A stretch of DNA of 64,000 nt, taken from assembly GCF_052324685.1 (NCBI RefSeq), contig NC_135228.1, positions 10,690,886-10,754,885 on the forward strand. Direction: 5' to 3'. This DNA comes from Brachyhypopomus gauderio. Lineage: Eukaryota > Chordata > Actinopteri > Gymnotiformes > Hypopomidae. Within the stretch, counting starts at the first letter, position 1. The number at the start of each line of letters is the position of its first letter. Below are positions 29,528 through 42,864 of this stretch, one piece after another. The notes under the pieces were generated by a model. The model searched no databases. It was not told the DNA's origin and worked only from the letters and a program-made list of their open reading frames with translations. Made by a program: the position numbers and the translations under genes.

Positions 29528-32500
29528 TTAACTGAAAGGAGAAAAATGACACAAAAAAACAACAGAAAACAACTAAATGAATGAGGGGGAAAAAACAGAA
29601 CATGAAACATGGAGTGGCCCCATGCAAAACTGATTCCACAGATGTGTATGAATATGCATACATTCAGGAACTTAAGTAGATAATTAAGTGGAATGCATAA
29701 TGACTTTTAGGATCTTCTAGGAATCAGATGTTGCACAATACATGCAATAACAACAACACACAAATTCCACAACACACCACAAGAGGGTCTACATAATAAA
29801 GATGATGATGCAGGCGACGTCCTTCACCAGCAGGTGGAGCTACATATACAAATGATGGAAACTCCTTGCATATGAATACATAGACTGTCACACAAGAGCG
29901 GCCGGGACCTAGCGTACCCTCTCGTTCATATTATACTACTTGATCAAGTTCCGACTCGCACCGACACTGTGCCAATACGATCATTTTCTTCTAACACCAG
30001 CATGTGTGCTGATCTGCTTATGATATTGTAATCGTTTTGTTTTTTTCTTTTAAGTCGCAGCCTTGATTACAATCACTAAAGGCAGCAAGCCCATCCTAGC
30101 ACATGGAAACATACTGCTCCCCTCAAGATGAGGATTTAAACCGCCCTGAAGGGGGAGCTGTCCGAGACGGAGGGGCAAACGCAGGAAGCAGAAAAATAAG
30201 AAGAATGTGAAAGAAAAGAGGAGGATCACTCACTTCTTCTTGTCCTTGTCCTTCTTGAGCGGCTGCGAGAGGGAGAGGGTCTCGGCGGCCTGCTTCCTCC
30301 GGTTGAAGCCGTTCATCTCCTCCTCCAGGTCACGCCGCTTCTCCTCCACCTTCCTCTTCTCGTCCTGGTGCATGCGCTTCAGCTGCTCAAACTTATCGTG
30401 GAGCTGCAGACAGGGTGGAGGAGGAGGAAGAGGAGGAGGAGGAAGGTCAGAGGCAACCTCAGGCCAACGGGGGCGAGGTAAGCACACAAAACAAACCAAA
30501 CACCTCTAAAGGAGGCGGGGCAAAGAGATCGTAATGCGTAGTAAGCAGTAAAATGGAGTACGTTTACGGGTTTATTTGGTTTATGGTGGCTGCTATGGCT
30601 ACCAAATGCTGTTTAGTAAACGAATAAAGCGTTTCTCCTTTCAGAGTGTACCTATGCACACAGAGCTACAAAATAGAAAAAAAATAATACAAAACCTGTA
30701 GGATGGCTATGAATACATCTGTATATGTATTCTGATACAGGAAAAACTAAATCATACTACTTGTGTGTGTGTGTACAGGCAACAACATAAGCAGCCTTAT
30801 GCATAAACAACATATCTGATCTGCATAAACATATATGCCAAAACATCTATTGTCAAATTGAAATTTTTTAATTATTTATGTAATATAATTTACATACATT
30901 TACATATGCTAATTTGAAGCTCCACCTAGGACCTATTTTTGGCCCTCAGTTAAGACCTTTTTCCTACCCACACACGCTCGATAAGTACAGGCCCTGGACA
31001 AAAGCACTTCACCCTTTCAATTTTCCATTGCACCACATCTGATTCAACTCATCCACACTCGTTCAGTATCGACCATGTTCAAGCGTGTTGTAGTGACACT
31101 GTAGTGCTGTGCTCTCTAGGATTACAGAACCCTCACCTGCTGAATTAAGGTAGACCGCCAGGGTCATTGGGTATGGATCATGGATAAAATTAGCTATAGG
31201 TCAGGATTAGTGTGATCAGGATTAAAAGAAATGTTCCTTGCAGGAAAATTCCAAAATGATGCCCAAAACAACATTTTGTTTTTGGGTTGTTTTTTGTGAA
31301 GTATGTTTCTAAAGTACACAGAACAAAACTGCACAATTTCCTTTACGCTTCAAGAGGGCACAAAACGGTATCTAGTTTCACATTCATTTAGTTTCACATG
31401 TTCTCGCACAACCACAAGTATAAAAATAGTTAAATGACCTCACATTCTCAGTAAACTGCATGAATTTTGAATACATATTTGACAGGTTCACAGAAGATTT
31501 TGGAATCAAGCATTCCAGACGTGTTCCCACAGCTACGAGTTCCTGTTTGTTTACCCTCCGAACTTCACATGCTCAACTGAGCAGAAAGGTGATGTGTACT
31601 CTGTCTGTTCTGAGCAGAAAAAGTCCCAGACGAATTAAAATTCTGTTCACATTGTAACAATGAAAATGATAGCAAGACTGAAAATACTGGTTCACTACAT
31701 TGTCACTGCATTAGCATTAGAGTTGTGTATTAGACTGTCACTGTATAAGCATTAAATTTGTATATCAGAATTTCTTGAAGCAACGATGCTCATTAATGAC
31801 CCATGGAAGCTTCTGAACGGTGCATTTTCCAATGCGAAAAAATTAACGTACTACAAAGTATACAGAAATTGCATTTTTTCAGAAAACACTGGAATAATCC
31901 TGTAACTAACATAGCAATATAATAATTTATTTAAAATGTACCTGACCAAACTATTTTCAGAGTGCCACTCAAATAAAATATTTTTAAGTATTTTTCACCA
32001 AATACCAGAGGCGCTCACTGCTCACCTCCCTCTCTTTGTCCTTTAGCTCCGCCTCGGTCTCCTTCACTTTGTTGACAAACATCTGCCTCATCTCCTCCTC
32101 CTTACGCTGCAGGTCAGTGAGGAACTCTTTCCTCTTGGCCTCGTAGGTCTCCTGTAGACTACAGATCAGAGACGTGTCAGACTCCACACCCCGGCCCCGC
32201 CCACCGACCCGACCTCGGCGGAGCGTTGATTTGTGGGTAGTGGCGGGTTCATAGGGGGTGGGGGGTCTACCTGAAGGGCTGGCTGTCGGGGTCCGTGTCC
32301 TTGAAGCCCATCTCCTCCAGTTTACAGCGCCTGTAGAGCTCGTAGTGGCGCGCGTGGGTCTGCTCACGCAGGTCCTCCATGTTCACGCGGATCAGCATCT
32401 CACGCAGCTTCACAAAGTCACAGTGGCTCTCGTTCTCCACTGCGCGCACACACACACACACACAATAGAAGTCTGCATGATCACACACTAAAACATGTGA

Positions 32501-35500
32501 GGACTCCCTAATGTAAATGTGGTAAATGTAAACCATAAATAAAAATGACAGCAGGTGCAATATAATTTTTAATGCTTCAGCTGCAATAGAATACCAAAGA
32601 GATGACAACACAGCTCTGGACAGTCAATTCCATGTCGTACTGTACTGAACCGAGAGACCCAGAGCCCCTAATTTCTACGTCAAACGAGCACTGAAGACAA
32701 AATCCCCATTCACAGTCAATACACACTACCATACTAGCACACTACCATAATACCATACTATGCATACTATGCTTACTAGCATACTACTATACAGCATGCT
32801 TGGTCTGTGCGGTAGCAGGAAGCGACCCGCAGGTGATCGGGTGCGTGACCTGAACCGATCTGGGACGACAAGGCGTCGCGGGAATGAGAAACATCCACGT
32901 GGACCATGAGGGCCGCCTCCAGCCCAACGCGTCTGCAGCTGGACCGGCGCCGTCAAAAATGTAGTGGGGGAGGGGCAGAAGAAAACCAGAAGAATGAGTG
33001 CAGCAAGAATGAAACGCACGCTTGACATGTGCAGCGTCTCCTGTGCTTCTGCAACGACGACGAAAGCAATGTGATGCACAGAGGTCAAGAGGTGAGCTTC
33101 TCCAGAACCAGCAGGGTCAACACGACACAGCAAGCGCTCTTACCCAGTTACTACCCAACCCCTCACGAACATTAGCTTATACCAACATCGGCCAGCCCTG
33201 CCCTGGAGGTCTGTCTTGTTGCAGGATGTGGTCTCAACGTTAACTCCACCTCAGTTACCTGTATTAGATCATAAACGGCAAAGGGATCTCCAGGAATGTG
33301 ACTGTTAAGGCCTGAGATGAGCAGTTATTACCCATTTGAGGGACAAATGAGTTACAAGCCCAGATCTAGTCAGCAAAATTTGAGGTTTTGTAAAAATGGC
33401 AGAACTTCCAGTACAAGGGGGAGAAATGTACAAAAAAGGTTTTCATGGGTCAAGGGCCTGGGGACAGAGAGGAAAAGAGAGCACAGCATCCAGAAGCTTC
33501 TCACAGCATCATGGGAATATCTGATAATCTGAGAAGCAGATGAGGCTTGTGAGTCGTGTTCTCATAGTCTGGACTGCATGAGTAGCTCCATGAGGAATGA
33601 AACTCCAAAGAACAAGATCTCACTGCAAAAACGTGGTGTCTTAACTACGTGAAAAAAAAATATCCCAGGTATTAATCCAGACATGTGATAATCTAGACAT
33701 GCATCAAGCTCGTGCCTTCAAGTGGGTGAAACACTCAAAAATGCTTTCTAAAGACTGCTGGATGTGACAGCGTCAATTTAGGTTGTCAGTCAGTTTCACA
33801 AATGTGTGTCGGAATAAATGGCTGAAAATGGTCTTACAGAGTGAAATATTAAGACAACCCTGGGAATGCAGAGCTGCACGTTCCAAAATGGGAGAGTGGA
33901 ATGCAGAGTAGTGCTATTGGACCCAGCTGGATGAGTTAGAGGAACACTAACAGAGGCATGGGAAAAAACTCCCAGCAGTCCACAGTGCGCAAACCATCGA
34001 ATCAGCCAGCAGATCCATAGACGGACATCAAAGGTCATTCAACCTCCACTTCCTGAAGGGAAAACGTTTTTGTAAATGAACTCGCAGCCAATGATTTGGC
34101 CCAGTTGAACACTGATTTGCTAAACCAAGAGAGGAACTCATTCAACTTTCTTACCAAGAGAAGGCAGTGCTCGTTATATTGGAACATAGCCAGTTACACA
34201 TGACGGAACCGCAGAACTACCACGCCGGTTTGATCTTTCCTGAACACGGAGGCAGCTACAATAATATAATTTACGTCTGTAAGAAGTCTTACCCCCAATA
34301 GTGATCAATGGCTCAATAATGGAATGTGAAAAAGCACACTGGAGTTTAGTTCAATCTTTCTACTATACAACATGCACAAATGTATAAAACAAATTGGGGG
34401 GGGGGGGGGGGGGGGGGGTGTCAGTTATGCTCAATCACGAGGAGAAAAAGACGTCACGTCTGGAATGTAACAGCCGCCCAAAGCACAGCCCCAGGAGGAG
34501 GCCCTGGGAGCCATTTGTCGATCTCTGACAAGAAGCCCCCTGGGGAGGCTCGAGTCTCCCTAGCAGGAAAACAGTCATCCTCTGCAGACATAGGAGGTAA
34601 AAATAGACAGGCAGGGAAGAAATACCAGCAGTCTGCCATCTGTCCCAGTGTCTAGAGTGGACCATTTTAAAGCTTGTGGATGTACAGGACTCTGAGAGTT
34701 CCATACACCAAAACGTCTCCCAGCGGGAGTCTAGCCGCAGATGCTCTTTGCTAAGCCCAATAATTTGAGTGGCCAACTGTGACAATGTTGAGCTTGTTCT
34801 TCCAAGTTGCATTGTACAGTTCAGGGGAAAAAAAAAGGTTTAAAGTTGTTTAGGGAAAAGCAGGACGGGCTAACAAAACCAGGAGCGTACGCTCACACGC
34901 TGCTTTATGACCACATTTACATCATCTCACTCTGCTGCGTGCAGTGCCGGGTGACGTCCTGCAGGTTCCAAGCTGATTGCCTCTCGTGGGAGTCTCTCCG
35001 TTCTTGCTGGGCAACCAATTAACAGGAAAATGAACAGCTATCCTCCCCCGTGACCTTCGTTCAAGCAGGTGCTTTTAGCATCTGGGTGAAAGTGTCGATC
35101 AGCTCTCAGCCAGCGGATAAGGGAGGGGGTGGGCGTTACCCTAAGTTCTTCTCGAGGGAGATGGGAAGGGAAATGGTAGTGGGGGTGAGTAGTTGGGGGG
35201 GGGGGGGGGGGGGTGAATCTAGGAACCAGGCTTAGCTACTTTTGCTCAAATGCGGTTGATCCGTCCATGTTGGACCGAGCGGCAAGCACTGACTAGCCAT
35301 TGCAGTGCTGGCTTGGGAGGACTAGGAATACTGTGCTTGGTAAACATCCTGAAAACGTTGACTGAGCCGTGTGTTGAGTATCTGCTTTGTTTGGGTGACA
35401 TACAGCAATGATTATGTATACGGTGCCTTACCTTGAACCACTCCCCAGGGATACTGCCTGGCCCGCACTGACTTATTCCCCACTTTGACCTCTTCCATGC

Positions 35501-38500
35501 TGCCTACTACAGCAAAGGGGAGATGAGCCTAGGACAGGGAAACGTGGACCAGATTACAGCTGCCATTCAAAAACGCACTCTCTCCAACACCACAGAAGGT
35601 TTTCGATGTCTGGGTAACTCCTTTTAGAAGACTCAGCAAAATACTGGGGTACGGCGTCTTAAAATAAGCCAGTCCAAAGTGCTAACGTGGCTAATGGTGA
35701 GAGTAAGTGGTTGGTGTGGCTCTCTCAAGTTTGGATGCAGGGGAACTTTTAAGAGTCCAGCCTTTTCAGCAGCAGTTCTTACTTGAACTTACTAGTAAAA
35801 AATAAAAATAAAAACATCACCGCACAATATGAATAATAACTACGCATACACTAGAATGATTCAGCTCTAGACAACCAGACAACACTCCCTTATTACAGAG
35901 ATGATCGTCCGTTCTTGCTGGACATCACAGTCACTCTGCTACATCTAATGGTCACTTTATGACACGCTAAATTGACGCTTAATGTTACTGAAGAAAATCT
36001 AAAAGGTGATTTGCTCTTGTCTAAATGTATGAAGTGTCCTTCAAGGAACCCAAGGACGCTTTTCAATTAATATACGCAACTTTTACATCCAGTCACACAC
36101 TGGTGAAGAAGAAGCCAATCACACAGAGCCTACTGCCATCTTTCCATGGAAACATGGAAACCTCACCGAGATATGGACTTGATCAACAGATCCTAAAGCT
36201 GAGAAGCAAACATGCTAACCAACTGTGTTGCCCGCAGTTCACTTTGCGGGTTTTAGGTTTAAAATAGATTACATTTGATTTTATAAAATGTGGATGCCCC
36301 ATTTTCTATTAAAATTCATACATAACCTCCTACGGCACAAAAACTTTACAAACATAGCATGAGGAAAGATTCACTGTTGGACGTATAGCAGCCAACTGTA
36401 AGAAGAGAGATAATTAATAGGTGCCCAAGAATTCCATTTGCATTTTTACCTGAATCTTTGGTCTGAATTCTACACATTTATATGTATTTAATATACTGAG
36501 TGTTTTGGCTTATTCAGTATCGTTCAGACACAGCAGGCTTCAGTGGAGACTCACGTTCATTGAAGAGTTGATCTCCGCAACCGCTTCATCGTCCGTGGGG
36601 AACTGGTAGATCTGAACGCCGTTGCTCACCAACTCACTCATGATCTTAATCTTGAACTTGTGTAGCTCGCTTTTGGAGATCGTGTCAGCTTTTGCAATAA
36701 TGGGGATGATGTTAACCTGAAACAGATAGAGCATGGCTTATACTTCACAGTACAGGACATTTGGTTTGTCCTTTAACACCAAATGCTTGTTGGGGTGAGG
36801 GATTGGGATGGATTCATCATCAGGAGTGAATTTGACAGATTGTCCATTTACGAGCAATGTCATTAGAAAGTGGGTGGAGGGTTGCTATGGGACCAGATAT
36901 AAACCTGCACACTCCCCCCCCCCCCAAAACACACATCACACATTAGACAGATCACTTTATTGATCCCGGATGGAAAGTCAAGTAAATGTGCAGCTGTGTC
37001 TGTGAGGTGCTGGCAGACACTTTTGTGAAAGGACTGAACGTCTGCTGCAAAAAAATGTGCATTTTGTAAAAGCAAATTTGTGTGTTGCTTTCCTGCTCCG
37101 TAATACATGATTGAACACGCGAAACGTGCAGAAAACGCCAAACCAGGAAATACTCGTTGGGTGAACTTTACTACGAGGACGATATTACCAGATCAGTGGT
37201 GTCACTTTGCCTGGACACGTCATAGCAGATGCAACGTACTGCTACAGTCGCTTTCAGTAATTACATGCCAGACGCCCTGACTGTGATGATTCTCAGCGGT
37301 GAGGACTCTGACACGGGCCTCCCAGCTGAACATCAGACTGCTGCTCCCACCAACAGCTGAGACACACAGCCAATCACACTGTATTACCGCCACGACGGCT
37401 TTTCCGCAACAATCCCTTTTGTGTCCGCCGAGAAAACAAAGCAAACGAGCCTAATCGAGGCCGCTGAATAATTAAGACGTGCACGTGGGTTGAACGGATG
37501 ATTATTCTGCACTACTCAGGTGTCAGAGCAATGTTTGTTCACCCTGGGCTATTTTTTGCAAGGACACATAAGTGTGGAGGCACGTTACGTAAAGAGGGGC
37601 TGTCTGGCTCCAGGCCACTCGATCGTGACGGGAGGACCATCTGTGCCGTATGCTTCCCGCATCCTCCAGTGACGACAGTCGGGCCAGCACCCAACTACCA
37701 ACAGCACTGTTCGCGCTCACTCCTCCGGACACGCCCTCAAACACATGCAGAGGAAGTGCAAATCTAATCCGCTACGTTTCCCAACGGGTAACACCAAGCG
37801 AAGCCACTGGACACGATTTCCGATTGATATTAGTCGGCATTCGCATCGATGTTGTTGGTTCGAGCTCAAAGAGCGCACAGGAACACCAGGCAGTGTTGGA
37901 CCTCAGTGTAGCTGCTGACGGGGAAGCTGGTTTTGGCTTCTCTCCACGGTTGGTAGTTGTGGTATGACGTGGGACAGCCTGCTAGCTAGTTGATAGGTGG
38001 GAATGAATTACTGACCATATTGGACCAATGGTATTTGAAATAAAAGCTGTAGATAAAGAGAGTGGAGGATCTTTTAGATAATTAACAATGCCAGCTGAGC
38101 CCCATGAATTATGTTAAGCCAATAATGATGAATAAATCATTACTAGGGTCAATTTAACGCAAGGGCTCCCATGCAGTAGAGGGTCCCCAAATAATCGAGC
38201 CCCCTGATTGTGTGCGTTTGTTTTTTTTGTTTTGGATTGGCCAGATTAACTCTTCAAAGTTCGGTGATGAGGACCACATTATCGTTAGGACTCGGATTTG
38301 TGGCCTGCGGCTATATGCTACACAATGTGAAAGTTGGAGCTAGTTCATTACCAAAATGTTCAAGGTCAGAAAGTGTGAGTGAAAGGAAAACAAAAAAAGA
38401 AAGAAAGCCCGTAAAAAAGGGGGAGGGGGTGGAGCAAAAACAGGAGCTGATGAGGTTTGACAGTCTGAGGAGTCAAGGTCAGTTAACCATGAGCTCCACT

Positions 38501-41500
38501 ACCCAAGAAGGAACATTAATTAAGGCAATCACATCATCTGTGGCTAGTACAGGAGACGAGAGAGCTGCCGTTTGAGTCAGAGGACGCTTGTGCCCGCCAG
38601 GCCTACGTCCACCGTCTTCTGTTGTGGCAGCAGTGGACAGCGTTGCCATGGTACCTCAAACAGACGAGCTGTCCGACGAAGAGTGATTTTTTTTTTTTTT
38701 GCAAAATTAAACAAAGGTGAAGATCATCTCAGAGAGTCTGCGCTACTCTCCTCAACGAAGTGTTTGTTTTTGTTTTGCGTGCAATTTATGTGAAATGACA
38801 AAGTTCATTTTGCCAAGGTTACAGTGACTGGATGTCTGCATGTCTGAGCACGAGGGCTGTGAAATAAACAGGAACACAATGACTGCCTACATCAACTAGA
38901 GTGCTGACTGTGGAAATATGGAAACACAGCTCCAAACATCAGTTTGAGTACTGTGAGTACAGGAGCCTGGTTTTGTCGTGCACTAGTGCAGTATTACGCT
39001 TCTTGCAAAGCGCATGCTGCTACCACAAGGTTCAGCCTTAATAATGGAAGTGACTATTGTTGAGCTCATTTGAGTCAACTTTCAAAAACTGCTCAACACA
39101 GACAAATTTCCAACAGGCACGTCTGCTTATTAACAACTCATTACTATCAATAATTTCCACAATTACTATAATTCCCACCTTTACTCGACCAGTACAGGAT
39201 AGTCTACTCTGAATTGAGTGTGCAAATGCACCCAATCAAATGACAAACTTAAACGAAATAGCTGAGGTTAACCACGGCTACCTAACCTAACTAACAATGA
39301 ACAACATTTAGCATGGCGTCACGCTAAGTACCTCATAGTTCGAGTAGCTTCATTTGGGTGAACAGTTCCGTTGTTTTTTTTTATATATTTACAGGAATAT
39401 TTCACATCGCGTCTACATTTCAGGTGTACCTTGCTGTCAAGTTTCTTCATGGTGACCAGGTCGAGGGACTTGAGCGAGTGGCCCGTGGGGGCGATGAAGT
39501 AGAGACAGATGTGGAGTCTGGTGTCGTGGTAGTTGAACAGCGAGCGCTTGATCTTCAGCTCTTCCTGCAGGTAGTTTTCAAACTGCGTGTCGATGTAATC
39601 CACAATGGGCTTGTAACTGCAAAAACAAAAACAACCAACCCTTCAATAATAAACCACAGACACCCCCCCCCCCCCCCCCCCCCCGACCCCCAAGTTCTGT
39701 AATATGTTTTAAGTAAAATCACATTATTAGGCAAATATGCTTAAGTCGTATCTTAAGTGCCCTTTCTAGTATAATTGGGAGAGAATGTGCTTTTATAGAG
39801 GAACAGTGCCTCGTGGTCGATCCCGTTTCATTCTTAGAGGGCAGCGTACAAATCCCAGGAAAATCTCTCTCTACACACGGACCTGCCAACGTGTTTACAA
39901 TGCTTGACCTTTCCCCATGTTGCTCAGGGGCGTTTTCCCAGCATGCATCTCTTGTGAACCTTCAAAGCCTTCATTGGCTGCCTCTGCTGGTTGCATTCTT
40001 CTCGTGCAGTGCTACTTCTGGCAGCATTCTAGACTGGATCGTCTGGGAGCAGCTCACTCGAGCCGTCCCTTGTCTCTCTCACACACTCTTGCACACGCAC
40101 AAGCACGCACACACACACAAAAAAAAAAAACCACGCATACGCACGCACACACATTCTCCCCTTTCTCTCGCTCTCTGACCCTTCACTCACAGGGGTCACG
40201 CAAACATGCGGTCCCACAGCTGTAGTTCAAACCAAGAATTTCCTCTTTAACCCCTCCTCTCTTTATCTCTTTATCCCCTCCTCCCTCCATGTCTTTAACC
40301 CCTCCTCCCTCCCTCCATCTCTTTCCTTAATAAAATCCCCCTATTAAATGGTGAAGTTTTTCCAGCCTCTAGGTCTCTTGACTTAGGCACATTCCTCGTG
40401 ACATTTCAGCCTAATATAATCTGATTCATACCTGGACTGAAACAAACACTTAAAGGGGGAGGGGGGGGGCAGCCAAATCGAACCACAGAAGGGGGTATGT
40501 CATAGTGTTCCTGTGCGGGACAGTCAGGTAGCTAGAGGCAGGCATCGGTCATCTCCTACCTCTCTTCCTTGTTGATCTGGTCACCGAAGCCCACCGTGTC
40601 CACTATGGTCAGCTTGAGGTGGACGTTGCTCTCCTGCAGGTCGTACGTCCTCGGCCGCAGGTACACGCCATTCTGGTAGTGGCTGGCCTCCTCGTTCTCA
40701 AAGGTGGTGTTGAAAAGCGTGTTCATGAGCGTGGACTTGCCGATGCCCGTCTCCCCTAAACGACAAGAAGAATCTAGATGTTCTTCTAGGAGCACTTACT
40801 CCTCTCCTTGAAGGAGAGTTCACATTTATTTATGTTTGACAGGGAGACCACACATTTCATCAGTATTACGGCCATGACGTGAATGTGTCAGGCTGCCTGC
40901 AGTCACGGGGCAGGTTGATGCTGAAAAACAGCCCGATTCCTCACAGTAAAACCTCAGCTGCTTTTCAAACGGTTTGAAAGCGAGATAATGTGGTGCTGTT
41001 ACCCCTGTTGACGACTGAGACAAACTATTTTACCAAATCAAGTGAAGAATGGTGTTATTTAGACGACTTCTGCGTCTGAGCGGTGAGAACCTCCTGCGAG
41101 TGTGGGGGAGAGGCTGCCGGCTTACCCACGCACAGGATGTTGAAACAGAAGCCCTGCGCCACCGATTTGCTGACCAGCTGATCAGGCAGACTGTCGAAGC
41201 CAACATGGCCGCCCAGACTGAGGTTCCGCTTTTCTTCGTTCTGCAAGACAAGCGAGAAGGTGGTTTGGCTGCGTGACGATGGGGGTTCTGGGAAGCGCTG
41301 TGACGAGCGACGTCTCCAGAAGAGAGCTCGAGGGCACCGTGAAGAACCACAGTGGGCTAGTGCAGCTATTGGTCGAAGGTGCAGTTCTCAGGTTTATTAC
41401 CTGCTGCTGGTTGTTTGGGTGTAAAGGACAAAAGAGCTGAAGAGGGGTCAAGCCTTAGGGGCTCTATTTCTCTCTGATGGGTGGGCGGGGTGGAGGGGGT

Positions 41501-42538
41501 TCTTTCTTTTCCTCCGTTTCTCTCTTCCCTTCCCTTATCTCTGCATCCCTCCATTTTTCTTTCTCTTTCCCGGTGCATATTTGCCGGCTGAGGTCATTGG
41601 GCTCCGTGAAGGAAGCAGATTTGGGTCAGATACCCCTCCCGCGCTCCTGCCCTGCCCCCAAAGTCCTGTTTCAAAAGCTGAGGTTACAATGGAGAGAAGA
41701 CAACACTCCACCCCCATGGAGACTCGTCAAGGATCTAGAGATGCAGGCGTGGGGAATGCGGGCAGGTCTGGAAACCGACACTACATCACGGACAGGCGTG
41801 ACCCTTTTAACACAAGGGATGAGATCAGACAAACACGACGGTGGCTCCAGCACAGTAAACATCAGGCTCCGAGAGCAATGAATGTCAGGTTGAAATATTC
41901 TGACGTGTGGTTCACCGCTGCAGCAAAACTCAATAACTACGGCCTCCGAGCTGACGCATTGTATTATTGGAGGCGTTTGGGTATTTATAGCCACAATTAG
42001 ATAAGTGAAAACCATTTGGGCTTCACCATTCAGCCTTGCTGTATACGCCCACTGCCACATGTCTCAGAAGTACAACTATCGCACTTCGAGCCAGCCAGGA
42101 AGAATTTCATAACAATAAACAAAGCACAGAGAGATTCCCACGTCGATATGGAACACTCCTCTTAGAGGAACCTTCCTTCAAACTTTCGGTTTTCCTTCAC
42201 TGGGATGCCAACGTCATTCTGAAAATCCTTCCAGCGACCTGAGATTCAAGTGCATTTTAAAGCCATTGGTAAAAAAAAAAAATTGAACCCAAATACGTAA
42301 AACATTTCAAGCATTCAAGCCACACCTAAAAGCCCTATAACACAAATAAGCCTCACCCTTTATTAATGTCGCAACATTCATCACATTAATGAGGAGATCG
42401 GTGTGGACCAATAAAGTCAAGCCCAGCAGTGGGGGAGGGTGAAGATGAGGGTGACACGGCCTGCCACTTGGACAGGGTACAACTGTGGCAGATGGATAAA
42501 GACACCTCCAGTGCAGTACCACAGCTCATTCTCCATCC

Positions 42539-42579
<41 letters not shown>

Positions 42580-42818
42580 ACACACACACAAACACACCTG
42601 AGCCTCCTTCAGTGTGCTGACAAGGCCTCCATAGCTATGAATCTGATTCACTCACTGGCAGCCATAAAGGCTGATAAAGGGTTAGGAAAGGTGGGGGGGG
42701 GGGGGGGGGGGGGGGGTCCTGCAGATGGTCCAGATTTGATCCTAGCATGCCACTGGTGCAAAACAAAAGCAGTCTGCTTCAGCACGTTTGTGTGTGTTCA
42801 TCACTCTTACGTCCTCTC

Positions 42819-42864
<46 letters not shown>

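Larger units (their letters stand above)
33140..35420. other. septin8 intron 6, no gene seen
   Basis: The intron contains two pure G runs, 34396-34418 (23 G) and 35195-35213 (19 G). No coding exon besides those of septin8 was supported. Confidence 0.6.
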
